A DNA stretch of 33,530 bases from contig CAITLJ010000010.1 in NCBI GenBank assembly GCA_903893215.1, forward strand, positions 1-33,530. The letters run 5' to 3'. Below the pieces are notes generated by a model. The model made no database searches and was not told where the DNA came from. It saw only the letters and a list, made by a program, of their open reading frames with translations. This DNA comes from an uncultured Ferrovum sp. (lineage in GTDB: Bacteria; Pseudomonadota; Gammaproteobacteria; Burkholderiales; Ferrovaceae). A program made the translations under genes and the position numbers. Shown here piece by piece: positions 25,353-33,530 of this stretch. How positions within the stretch are numbered: the first letter of the stretch is position 1; each line of letters starts with the position of its first letter.

Positions 25353-27278
25353 ATGAATCCGCGTCAACGCGAGTACTACGAGCAGGAGCTGGTGTTCCTG
25401 CGCGACTCGGCCGCCGAGTTTGCCCGCCAGTTTCCGGATGTGGCATCCAGGCTGGCTCTGGATGCCACCTCGGCCCAGGGCGCGTGTGTCGATCCCTACG
25501 TGGAGCGGCTGCTGGAAGGGGTAGCTTTCCTGTCGGCGCGGGTGCGCATCAAGCTGGATGCCCAGTTCCCGCGGCTCACCCAATCGCTGCTGCAACTGGT
25601 GTATCCCGGTTTTCTGGCGCCGCTGCCCTCTGTTGGGGTGGTGCAGGTGCAGCCCGATCTGAACGAACCGGCCTTGGCCGATGGGGTGGTAATTGCCTGG
25701 GGCAGTGCCATGAACTCGCGCCTGGGACCGGGACAGCGCACCCGCTGCCGCTTCACCACCGGACATGAGTTGCGTCTTTGGCCCCTGCAGCTTGGCCGTA
25801 TCGACTTCCAGTCCGATATTCCCAAACTGCCCCAGGGCTTGGTGCCCGACCTGAATCTGGCGCGCAGTTGCATGCGCGTGGGCGTGCAGGTCACCGCGGG
25901 GCTCAACGCCGATCAGGTCAAGCTCGACCGCCTCGAATGGTGGCTGTCGGGTGAAGGGTTGGTGGCGCGTCGCCTGCAGGAACAACTGCTGTGCAACAGC
26001 CTCGGGGTGGTGGTGCTGGATGCCGGCAAGGTGGCCGGTTTCCTGCCTGCCGAAGCCATCGAACCGATTGGTTACGACGACACCGAGGCATTGCTGCCGC
26101 TTGCCCAGTCTGGCTTTGGCGGCTACCGCTTGTTGCAGGAATACGCGGCCTTGCCAGCGCGCTTCTTATTCTGCGGGCTGAGCGGGCTGCGGCCCCTGCT
26201 GGCAGGCATCACCGGTAAGCAGTTCGAACTGGTGTTCCTGTTTTCGCGGCCAGACACCGTGCTCGAGCGCAGCGTGGGCGACCAGGACCTGGCGCTGAAT
26301 TGCGTGCCCGTCATCAACCTGTTCCGCAAGTCGCTCAACCGGGTGCCGGTCTCCACCCTTGACCTCGAATACCATGTGGTACCCGATCGGTCCACGCCAC
26401 TCGATTTCGAAGTCTATGACATCGAGCGGGTGATGGGCTTTATGGAAGGCGCCACCACCAGCGAGCGCGCCTATGAACCTTTGTACGGTCTGCACCACCT
26501 CACTGACGCAGCCGCTGCCGGTTATTTTTCAGTGCGTCGCGAACCGCGCCTGATGTCCGAGCACCAGAGGCAGCGTGGCGCGCGCAGCGGCTACCTGGGC
26601 ACTGAAGTGTTCCTCTCGGTGGTGGATCGCAGCGAGCAACGCCTGGCAGCCCAACAAAAGCAGTTGGGTGTGGAAGCCTGGTGTACCAACCGCGATCTGC
26701 CGCTGCTGCTTGAAACCGGCCGGCCGGATGACCTGTCGCTGGATGTGTCCGCGCCGATAAAGGGCATCACCTTTCGTGCGCCCCCCAGCCGCCCGGGTAC
26801 CGCCACGGTGGAAGGCGAGGTGCCCTGGAAGCTGATCAGCACCCTGTCGCTCAATTACCTGTCGATCCAGCAGATGGCGCCCGAAGCCGCGGCGGCGGCC
26901 CTGCGCGAGATGCTGGCGGTCAGCGGGGTGGGGGAGTTCTCCAGCCTGCGCAAGCACGCTGAGTCGGTGGTGTCGGTCAGCGCCAGGCCGGTGATGCGCC
27001 GCCTGCAGGTGGCCGGGAACGACAACCCCCAGGATCGCTCGCGCCCAGCCCGTGGTCTGGCCCGCCCGCTGGCCTTTGGTCGTGGCGTGGAAATTACGGT
27101 CGTGCTCGACGAGCGCGCCTTTGACGGTTCCAGTTGTTTCCTGTTTGGCAGCCTGCTGGAGCGCTATTTTGCCCGCCATGCCTCCCTTAACAGTTTTACG
27201 GTGACCGTGCTGGAATCCAGCGTGCGCGGCGAGATCAAGCGATGGAAACCCCGAGCGGGACAACGGACCACGTTCTGA
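25353..27278 (+). CDS. tssF: T6SS baseplate protein TssF (VasA/ImpG)
   Basis: The 641-residue product is of standard or slightly long length. The family start is clear: MNPRQREYYEQELVFLRDSA, then FARQFPDVASRLAL and VDPYVERLLEGVAFLSARVR. Later segments include FPRLTQSLLQLVYP, TPLDFEVYDIERV and, near the end, FGRGVEITVVLDERAF and SLLERYFARHASLNSF. TssF forms the baseplate wedge with two copies per TssG. It begins 16 bp after tssE with no strong ribosome site, so it may rely on coupling. Its last 37 bp overlap tssG in another frame. Confidence 0.96.
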   Translation: MNPRQREYYEQELVFLRDSAAEFARQFPDVASRLALDATSAQGACVDPYVERLLEGVAFLSARVRIKLDAQFPRLTQSLLQLVYPGFLAPLPSVGVVQVQPDLNEPALADGVVIAWGSAMNSRLGPGQRTRCRFTTGHELRLWPLQLGRIDFQSDIPKLPQGLVPDLNLARSCMRVGVQVTAGLNADQVKLDRLEWWLSGEGLVARRLQEQLLCNSLGVVVLDAGKVAGFLPAEAIEPIGYDDTEALLPLAQSGFGGYRLLQEYAALPARFLFCGLSGLRPLLAGITGKQFELVFLFSRPDTVLERSVGDQDLALNCVPVINLFRKSLNRVPVSTLDLEYHVVPDRSTPLDFEVYDIERVMGFMEGATTSERAYEPLYGLHHLTDAAAAGYFSVRREPRLMSEHQRQRGARSGYLGTEVFLSVVDRSEQRLAAQQKQLGVEAWCTNRDLPLLLETGRPDDLSLDVSAPIKGITFRAPPSRPGTATVEGEVPWKLISTLSLNYLSIQQMAPEAAAAALREMLAVSGVGEFSSLRKHAESVVSVSARPVMRRLQVAGNDNPQDRSRPARGLARPLAFGRGVEITVVLDERAFDGSSCFLFGSLLERYFARHASLNSFTVTVLESSVRGEIKRWKPRAGQRTTF

Positions 27279-28270
27279 GCCTGCTGCAGGCGCTGCAGCA
27301 GGCGCCGCAGCAGTTCGGGCTGTTTGCCGCGCTGCGCATGCTCGAGCGCGCGCGGCCGGATCTTCCGCGCCTGGGCACTTCGCTGCGGTTGCGTGATGAT
27401 CCGGTGCGCCTCGGTCAGGAGCCCTCGTTGGCATTTGCCACCGGCACGCTGGCCCGTGTGCGCCTGCAGGGCGAAGCAGGCGTGCCCGCCATCGACAACC
27501 TGGCCTTTGGCATGTTCGGACCGAATGGTGCCTTGCCGCTCACCCTCACCGAATATGCCCGCGACCGCGAGCGTAATGCGGACGACGCCGGTTTCGTGCG
27601 TTTTGTAAACATGCTGCAGCATCGCATGACCACCCTGTTTTACCGCGCCTGGGCCGAGTCCGACGCCTGCGCCAGCCTCGACCGCCAGACCGGTGACCTG
27701 TTTACCCTCAAGGTGGAAGCACTGGCCGGCCTTGCCTTCGCACCACTGCGCGACGCCGACCAGGTGCCGCACCACGCCAAGCTGGCCGAACTGGGTCTGC
27801 TCAACCGGCAGAGCCGCGATGCCGACGGCCTGGTCAAGATCCTGCGTCGGCATTTTCGCGTGCCGGTGGACATCGAGCAGTTTGCCTGCCGGTGGGTCCG
27901 CATTGACTCCGCCGAACAAACCCGGCTGGGTGGGCGGGGTCTGCAGGCGGAGTTGGGCGGCAGCGCCATCCTGGGACAGGCCATCTTTGATGGGCAGTCC
28001 AATTTCCGGGTGGTGCTGGGGCCGCTGTCGCTGAAACGTTATGCCGATTTCCTGCCCACCGGCAGCGCCTTTCCGGTGCTGGCGGACTGGGTGAAGTTGT
28101 ACTGTGGATTGGAATTCAGTTGCGAAGCGCGCCTGGTGCTGGAAGCCGCCGAAGTGCCCGCCGCACGGCTTGGAGGGGGGGCCTGCCTCGGTTGGACCTC
28201 GTGGCTAGGCGGTGCCGCAGTGCAATCACCGCAGCATCGCGGCGATCTGGTGCTGCCGGTGGTGCATTGA
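27242..28270 (+). CDS. tssG: T6SS baseplate protein TssG (VasB/ImpH)
   Basis: The product has 342 residues. The ATG at 27242 lies inside the end of tssF, a 37-bp overlap, a common arrangement that keeps the two products in proportion. Family segments are FGLFAALRMLERA near the start, LRLRDDPVRLGQEPSLAFA, NLAFGMFGPNGALPLTLTEY and MTTLFYRAWAESD, and later HFRVPVDIEQFACRWV and LGQAIFDGQSNFRVVLGPL. TssG clamps two TssF copies in the baseplate wedge and connects to TssK. Confidence 0.96.
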   Translation: METPSGTTDHVLSLLQALQQAPQQFGLFAALRMLERARPDLPRLGTSLRLRDDPVRLGQEPSLAFATGTLARVRLQGEAGVPAIDNLAFGMFGPNGALPLTLTEYARDRERNADDAGFVRFVNMLQHRMTTLFYRAWAESDACASLDRQTGDLFTLKVEALAGLAFAPLRDADQVPHHAKLAELGLLNRQSRDADGLVKILRRHFRVPVDIEQFACRWVRIDSAEQTRLGGRGLQAELGGSAILGQAIFDGQSNFRVVLGPLSLKRYADFLPTGSAFPVLADWVKLYCGLEFSCEARLVLEAAEVPAARLGGGACLGWTSWLGGAAVQSPQHRGDLVLPVVH

Positions 28271-28314
28271 GTCTTGCGGTTTTTCCTTAACCAGTTTCAA
28301 GTACGGAGTGCAAG

Positions 28315-31068
28315 ATGTCCGAGATCAATCGTGCTGACCTGTTCGGCAAACTCAATACGCTGGGCTACAAGGCGATCGAAGGCGCCACCGTGTTCTGCAA
28401 GCTGCGCGGCAATCCCTATGTAGAACTGGTGCACTGGCTGCACCAGATCGTGCAGACCCCGGACAGCGACCTGCACCGCATCACCCGCCATTACGGCGTG
28501 GATGCGTCCCGGTTGGCCGCTGATCTCACGGCGGCACTCGATGCCTTGCCGCGCGGTGCCACCGCCATTTCCGATTTCTCGCCGCTGATCGAGGATGCGA
28601 TTGAACGTGGCTGGGTGTTCGCCACGTTGATGTATGGCGACAGCGCCGTGCGCGTGGGCCACCTGTTCGTGGGCGCGTTCAAGACCCCGTCGCTGCGTAA
28701 TGGCCTGCTCTCCATCTCGCGTGAATTTGCCAAGATCAAGGGCGATGATCTCAGCGACAACTTCGCCGGGATTGTAGCCGGCTCACCCGAAGACCGGCTC
28801 GGTGCCAAGGACGGTGTGTCGATGGGCGCCGGCACCCCGGGTGAGGACAGCGGTGCCCTGGCGCCGGCCGCCATGGGCAAGAAGGAAGCCCTGAAAAAAT
28901 TCACCACCGACCTGACGGCGCAGGCGCGTGCCGGCAAGATGGACCCTATCGTTGGGCGCGACGATGAAATCCGCCAGGTGATCGACATTCTGATGCGCCG
29001 CCGGCAGAACAACCCGATCCTGGTGGGTGAGGCCGGCGTGGGCAAGACCGCCGTGGTGGAAGGGTTTGCCCAGCGCATTGTGCGCGGTGATGTGCCACCG
29101 GCCCTGAAGGATGTGGATCTGCTGTTACTCGACATCGGTCTGTTGCAGGCGGGGGCCAGCATGAAGGGCGAGTTTGAGCAGCGCCTGCGTTCGGTGATTG
29201 AGGAAGTGCAGGCCAGCGCCAAGCCCATCATCCTGTTTGTCGATGAAACCCACACCTTGGTCGGCGCAGGGGGGGCCGCCGGCACCGGAGACGCCGCCAA
29301 CCTGCTCAAGCCGGCACTGGCGCGCGGTACCCTGCGCACAGTGGGCGCCACCACCTGGGCCGAGTACAAGAAACACATCGAGAAAGATCCGGCGCTCACC
29401 CGTCGCTTTCAGACCGTGAAGGTAGACGAGCCCGACGAGACGCGCGCGGTGCTGATGATGCGCGGCGTGGCCGCCACCATGGAAAATCACCACCAGGTGC
29501 AGATCCTGGACGAGGCGCTGGAAGCTTCGGTGCGATTGTCGCACCGCTATATTCCGGCGCGCCAGTTGCCCGACAAGTCGGTCAGCCTGCTTGACACCGC
29601 CTGCGCCCGGGTGGCGGTCAGCCTGCATGCCACCCCGGCCGAGGTGGATGACAGCCGTCGCCGCATCGAGGCGCTTGAGAATGAGCTCGCGATCATTGGT
29701 CGCGAGGCCGACATCGGCATCGTGGTGGCGGACCGCGCTGCCAGCGCCGAAGACAAATTGGCCACGGAACGCGTGCGCTTGAGTGCCCTGGAAACCCGCT
29801 GGGCGCAGGAAAAAACCCTGGTCGACCGCCTGCTCGCGCTGCGCAGCCAGCTGCGCCGTGGCGGCAAGGCTGTGGATGAAACCACCACGGTGGGCGACGT
29901 GGTCGTGGCGCCTGTGGGCGAGGGTGTACCGGCGGACGTCTCGGCGGTGCCGGCAGCACCGGCCACACCGGCGCTTGACCGTGATGCCCTGCTGCTGGAA
30001 CTGGATGCCGTGCAGACCAAACTGGCCGCCCTGCAGGGCGATGCACCGCTGATTCTGCCCATCGTGGATTACCAGGCGGTGTCGGCCGTAGTGGCGGACT
30101 GGACCGGCATTCCGGTGGGCCGCATGGCGCGCGACGAAGTCGAAACAGTGCTGAATCTGCCCAAGCTGCTGGCTCAGCGCATCATCGGCCAGGACCACGC
30201 CATGGAGATGATTGCCAAGCGCATCCAAACCTCGCGCGCCGGGCTCGATAATCCGGGCAAGCCGGTGGGCGTGTTTATGCTGGCGGGTACCTCGGGGGTA
30301 GGCAAGACCGAAACCGCGCTGGCCTTGGCCGAGGCCCTGTATGGCGGTGAGCAGAACGTGATCACCATCAACATGAGCGAGTACCAGGAGGCGCACACCG
30401 TATCGAGCCTGAAGGGCGCGCCGCCCGGCTATGTGGGCTATGGCGAGGGCGGGGTGCTGACCGAGGCGGTGCGCCGCCGCCCCTACGCGGTGGTGCTGCT
30501 CGACGAAGTGGAGAAGGCCCACCCGGACGTGCACGAGATGTTCTTCCAGGTGTTCGACAAGGGCTGGATGGAAGACGGCGAAGGCCGCCTGATCGATTTC
30601 AAGAACACCCTGATCCTGCTCACCACCAACGCCGGTACCGACCTGATCGCCAACCTGTGCAAAGACCCCGACCTGATGCCCGATGCCGAGGGCATGGCGA
30701 AGGCGCTGCGCGAACCCCTGTTAAAAATCTTCCCGCCGGCGCTGCTCGGTCGGGTGGTGGTGATTCCCTACTATCCCCTCAGCGAGAGCATGGTGCAGGC
30801 CATCGTGCGCCTGCAGCTCGGGCGGATCGAGAAGCGGGTGCGCGTCAATCACAAGCTTCCTTTCACCTTCGAGGACGAAGTGGTGGCCCTGATTGGCAGC
30901 CGCTGCACCGAAACTGAAAGTGGCGGACGCATGATCGACGCCATCCTCACCAATACCCTGCTGCCACGGATCAGCGAGGAGTTCCTGCGCCGCATGATGC
31001 GCAGTGAAGTCGTGGCGCGGGTGCATGTTGCGGTGGCCGACGGCGATTTCACTTACCATTTCGACTGA
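28315..31068 (+). CDS. clpV: T6SS sheath-recycling AAA+ ATPase TssH (ClpV)
   Basis: The product has 917 residues. ACGGAG precedes the ATG. The N-domain (about 1-155) is followed by the first AAA+ module with Walker A GEAGVGKT and Walker B ILFVDE, a coiled-coil middle domain, and a second AAA+ module with Walker A GTSGVGKT, Walker B VVLLDE and a pore-loop segment GAPPGYVGYGEGG. The middle region carries an Ala/Pro/Val-rich insertion around 535-560. ClpV hexamers disassemble the contracted TssB/TssC sheath for reuse. It is distinguished from ClpB by its N-domain and by its place between tssG and vgrG. Confidence 0.96.
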   Translation: MSEINRADLFGKLNTLGYKAIEGATVFCKLRGNPYVELVHWLHQIVQTPDSDLHRITRHYGVDASRLAADLTAALDALPRGATAISDFSPLIEDAIERGWVFATLMYGDSAVRVGHLFVGAFKTPSLRNGLLSISREFAKIKGDDLSDNFAGIVAGSPEDRLGAKDGVSMGAGTPGEDSGALAPAAMGKKEALKKFTTDLTAQARAGKMDPIVGRDDEIRQVIDILMRRRQNNPILVGEAGVGKTAVVEGFAQRIVRGDVPPALKDVDLLLLDIGLLQAGASMKGEFEQRLRSVIEEVQASAKPIILFVDETHTLVGAGGAAGTGDAANLLKPALARGTLRTVGATTWAEYKKHIEKDPALTRRFQTVKVDEPDETRAVLMMRGVAATMENHHQVQILDEALEASVRLSHRYIPARQLPDKSVSLLDTACARVAVSLHATPAEVDDSRRRIEALENELAIIGREADIGIVVADRAASAEDKLATERVRLSALETRWAQEKTLVDRLLALRSQLRRGGKAVDETTTVGDVVVAPVGEGVPADVSAVPAAPATPALDRDALLLELDAVQTKLAALQGDAPLILPIVDYQAVSAVVADWTGIPVGRMARDEVETVLNLPKLLAQRIIGQDHAMEMIAKRIQTSRAGLDNPGKPVGVFMLAGTSGVGKTETALALAEALYGGEQNVITINMSEYQEAHTVSSLKGAPPGYVGYGEGGVLTEAVRRRPYAVVLLDEVEKAHPDVHEMFFQVFDKGWMEDGEGRLIDFKNTLILLTTNAGTDLIANLCKDPDLMPDAEGMAKALREPLLKIFPPALLGRVVVIPYYPLSESMVQAIVRLQLGRIEKRVRVNHKLPFTFEDEVVALIGSRCTETESGGRMIDAILTNTLLPRISEEFLRRMMRSEVVARVHVAVADGDFTYHFD

Positions 31069-31127
31069 AGGTCGCCGGGATCGCCACACGGTCCCAGCGG
31101 GTCACCCGACACTCCCGGAAATCTCTC

Positions 31128-33053
31128 ATGGCCATTGATCGCGACCAGTTCCTCTATATCAAGATTTCCGGAGCACCGGATTTCTGGGTGATCAGCCTGC
31201 ACGGACAGGAGGCGCTGTCTGCGCCATTCGCCTACTCGGTGGAGTTGTTGGCCGAGGGCAGTGAGGTGCTGGCCGATGCCCTGCTCGGCCAGGCGGCGGG
31301 CATCACCCTGCTCGACAACGACGGTCAGCCGCGCTTCCTGCACGGTTTGGTGACCAGTTTTCAGCCGCTGGGTTGGGTCGACACCGAGCTGACCGCCTCG
31401 CGCAGGGGTTTCCGCTTCATGGTGCAGGTGAGCCCGCCGCTGTGGAAGCTCAGCCGGCACAGCGACTGCCGCATCTATCAGGACACCACCGCGCCCGATC
31501 TGCTGAAGGATGTGTTGCAGCCGTTGGGTGAGCCGCAGTTGAAGCTGAAAGCCAGTTACCCGGCGCTGGATTACTGCGTGCAGTATCGCGAGACCACGCT
31601 GAATTTCATCTCGCGCATTATGGAAGCCCATGGCATTTACTATGCCTACCAGCACGCGAAAGAGGATGGCAAGCTCACCCTGTTTGACGGCAGCACGGCG
31701 CATCCCGAAAGCGAACGTCATCCGGTGCTGCGCTTCCAGCAGGCGACTCAGAACATGGCCGCGTGGCCGAACCGGGTCACCTCGTTTGCCGTGCAGCAGG
31801 TGGCCCAGTCCGACACCTTTGCCTTGCGCGACTTCGACTACCTCAATCCCAATGTCGACCTGTCGGCCACCAGTCATCAGGGGCGCGACACCCATTTCAG
31901 CGGGCGCGAGGTGTACGACTTTCCGGGTTTCTATGTGAAGCAGCACGACGGTGAAACCATCGCGCGCCTGCGCCGTGAGGAAGCGCAGGCGCAGACGCAG
32001 CTGGCGCAAGGCACCAGCGACTGCATGGACATTGTGCCTGGCTACCGCTTCAAGCTGACCGACCATCCCGTCGATTCGCTCAACGGCGACTATCTGGTGG
32101 TGTCGTGCGCGCTGTCTGCAGTCAATCCGCAAGGGCGCGGCGGCAACGGGGCCGGCGGGTCGTTCGACTGCCAATTTACTGCGCTGCGCGCTGAAATTCC
32201 GTTCCGGCCGGCGCGGCGCACCCCGGAACCCCTGATCCATGGTCCGCAGTCGGCGGTGGTGGTGGGACGGCAGGGTGAAGAGATCGATACCGACAAATAC
32301 GGTCGGATCAAGGTGCAGTTTCACTGGGACCGCTACGGCACCTTCAATGAAAAGAGTTCTTGCTGGGTGCGCGTGTCGCAGGCTTGGGCCGGCAGCAACT
32401 GGGGCGCGTTTTTTCTGCCGCGCATCGGCCACGAGGTGCTGGTGAGCTTTCTGGAGGGATCGCCCGACCGGCCGGTGGTGACTGGTTGCGTGTACAACGC
32501 GCTCAACACCCCCCCTTATGCCTTGCCTGACAATAAGACCCAGAGCGGCATCAAGTCGCGTTCGTCGAAGGATGCCGGTCCGGCCAATTTCAATGAGATC
32601 CGCTTTGAGGACGCCAAGGGCAAGGAAATGCTCACGGTGCACGCTGAAAAGGACCTCTCCACCACGGTGGAGAACAACGAAACGCGCACGGTGCTGGGCA
32701 AGCGCGACACCAGCATCACCAAGGACGAAACCCTCGAGATCAAGGAGGGCAACCGGTCCGAGACCATCGCCCAGGGCAACGACAGCCTGAAAGTTTCTCA
32801 GGGCAACGTCACCCACGAGGCGCCACAGGGCACCTACACTGTGAAGGCGATGGAGATCGTGCTGGATGCCCAGACCAAGATTACCCTCAAGGTGGGCAGC
32901 ACTACCCTGGTGATGGATGCTGCCAGCGTGACCATCAAGTCCACGCAGATTTCTTCCGAGGCCGAAGGTATGCTCAAGGAAAAGGCACCTATGATCGAGA
33001 GTCAGGCCGACGGCATGTATGTGCTGAAGGGCGGCATGGTGATGATCAACTGA
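31128..33053 (+). CDS. vgrG: T6SS spike protein VgrG (TssI)
   Basis: The product has 641 residues. The gp27-like part runs through the first 370 or so residues (CVQYRETTLNFISRIMEAHG is typical). The gp5-like OB-fold region follows (VVVGRQGEEIDTDKYGRIKV, QFHWDRYG, CWVRVSQAWAGSNWGAFFLP). Next come GHEVLVSFLEGSPDRPVVTG and a triple-stranded beta-helix rich in Thr/Asn/Glu. It stops at GGMVMIN with no effector extension, so this is a structural, not an 'evolved', VgrG. Cargo must come through a PAAR protein, an adaptor or Hcp, and none of those besides Hcp is in the window. It follows clpV by 59 bp. Confidence 0.96.
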   Translation: MAIDRDQFLYIKISGAPDFWVISLHGQEALSAPFAYSVELLAEGSEVLADALLGQAAGITLLDNDGQPRFLHGLVTSFQPLGWVDTELTASRRGFRFMVQVSPPLWKLSRHSDCRIYQDTTAPDLLKDVLQPLGEPQLKLKASYPALDYCVQYRETTLNFISRIMEAHGIYYAYQHAKEDGKLTLFDGSTAHPESERHPVLRFQQATQNMAAWPNRVTSFAVQQVAQSDTFALRDFDYLNPNVDLSATSHQGRDTHFSGREVYDFPGFYVKQHDGETIARLRREEAQAQTQLAQGTSDCMDIVPGYRFKLTDHPVDSLNGDYLVVSCALSAVNPQGRGGNGAGGSFDCQFTALRAEIPFRPARRTPEPLIHGPQSAVVVGRQGEEIDTDKYGRIKVQFHWDRYGTFNEKSSCWVRVSQAWAGSNWGAFFLPRIGHEVLVSFLEGSPDRPVVTGCVYNALNTPPYALPDNKTQSGIKSRSSKDAGPANFNEIRFEDAKGKEMLTVHAEKDLSTTVENNETRTVLGKRDTSITKDETLEIKEGNRSETIAQGNDSLKVSQGNVTHEAPQGTYTVKAMEIVLDAQTKITLKVGSTTLVMDAASVTIKSTQISSEAEGMLKEKAPMIESQADGMYVLKGGMVMIN

Positions 33054-33116
33054 GGCGGCGTTACGCGCCCATTCCGGCCAGTCTGCTGCATTGCAAGATC
33101 GCCGGTGCGGTGAAGT

Positions 33117-33143
33117 TTGCAGCGCACGATTCTCTGCTATAAC
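33117..33143 (+). promoter_or_regulatory. Candidate extended -10 promoter upstream of the FHA gene
   Basis: In the 134-bp gap after vgrG, TATAAC (33138-33143, 5/6 match) is preceded by TG one base upstream, giving an extended -10. TTGCAG at 33117-33122 is a weak -35 with 15 bp spacing. Transcription would begin about 40 bp before the FHA start codon, so the regulator could be made independently of the structural operon. Confidence 0.4.
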
Positions 33144-33187
33144 TACAATTCGATGAAACGGGCCCGGCAGCGTGCCCAAAACGCGGA

Positions 33188-33530
33188 ATGTCCATGCAGC
33201 TCTTCCTTCAGTCCACCCGATGTCCTGCCGGTGTGCGTATGCCCAATGCGGTGTTCAGCACAGACGGCGGCACGCTAGGTCGCTCGGCGGACTGCAGCCT
33301 GATGCTCGAAGATCCCAACCGAACTGTCTCCCGGCTGCATGCGCAGGTGCGTTTTCGTGCCGGGCGCTTTTCCTTGAAGGTGCTCTCCAAGGTCAATGGC
33401 GTGATCGTTAATGGCGCGCCGCTGGTTTACAACGAGGCGGTGGAACTGAACGACGGCGACAGGCTGACGATTGGTGTCTTCGAGTTCGACCTCCGTGTGT
33501 CGGCGGAGGCCGCCCCGATGGGCAGCACCC
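33188..33530 (+). CDS. FHA-domain T6SS regulator, N-terminal part (3'-partial)
   Basis: The frame starts at ATG 33188 (an in-frame ATG at 33194 is an alternative that is better spaced from GCGGA) and runs off the right edge; 114 residues are visible. They form an FHA domain: GGTLGRSADCSL with the conserved Gly-Arg, then NRTVSRLHAQV with the Ser-Arg-x-His core, KVNGVIVNG, and ELNDGDRLTIG. FHA domains bind phosphothreonine. In T6SS clusters, the Fha/TagH protein is the target and reader of PpkA phosphorylation and is needed for assembly. Arg in GRS and Ser-Arg in SRLH, which hold the phosphate, are intact. The C-terminal part, where PpkA targets often lie, is outside the window. Confidence 0.9.
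   Translation, partial: MSMQLFLQSTRCPAGVRMPNAVFSTDGGTLGRSADCSLMLEDPNRTVSRLHAQVRFRAGRFSLKVLSKVNGVIVNGAPLVYNEAVELNDGDRLTIGVFEFDLRVSAEAAPMGST

Noticed and set aside
31053-33179. 708-codon minus-strand open frame opposite vgrG, and similar frames opposite clpV and tssF
   Set aside because: These are shadows of GC-rich coding DNA; the plus-strand genes are unmistakable family members and the antisense products are His/Arg/Gly/Leu-rich nonsense.

Overview
The window is a high-GC Gram-negative chromosome segment dominated by a nearly complete type VI secretion system (T6SS) cluster. Codon use, GC content and gene order suggest a proteobacterium, most likely a betaproteobacterium. That placement is inference, because no rRNA or other marker gene is present. 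The gene order closely resembles the Pseudomonas aeruginosa H1-T6SS layout with its kinase/phosphatase control module.

Layout. (1) 1-4434, plus strand: the 3' end of a very large, cysteine-free, Asn/Ser/Thr-rich beta-solenoid adhesin of the filamentous haemagglutinin/HMW1A type, open at the left edge and followed by a hairpin. (2) About 4440-6090: an AT-richer island with a probably truncated DUF3828-like gene and an unrecognised 329-residue gene. (3) 6111-20154, minus strand, transcribed right to left: tssK, tssL (with an OmpA-like domain), tssM, tagF, a Ser/Thr kinase (ppkA-like), a secreted Sel1-like protein, a PP2C phosphatase (pppA-like), and last a GT41/HMW1C-type glycosyltransferase one base after the phosphatase gene. 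(4) 20155-20304: divergent intergenic region. (5) 20305-33053, plus strand: tssA, tssB, tssC, hcp, tagJ, tssE, tssF, tssG, tssH (clpV), vgrG. (6) 33188 to the right edge: an FHA-domain gene, cut by the window. tssJ is not in the window and may lie beyond the FHA gene.

How it fits together. TssK/F/G/E and VgrG build the baseplate, TssL/M the membrane complex, TssB/C the sheath, Hcp the tube, TssA the assembly cap, and ClpV recycles the sheath. The kinase, phosphatase, TagF and FHA protein form a threonine-phosphorylation switch. The sequence gives a specific hint about its targets: a short acidic-Ala-Thr-Leu/Ile motif occurs three times in the cytosolic tail of TssL and five times in the cytosolic part of the kinase. 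Such sites could be phosphorylated and read by the FHA protein.

The most unusual element is the HMW1C-type N-glycosyltransferase at the end of the T6SS control operon. It faces an adhesin with about 60 Asn-X-Ser/Thr sequons. The enzyme may glycosylate the adhesin, T6SS parts, or both.
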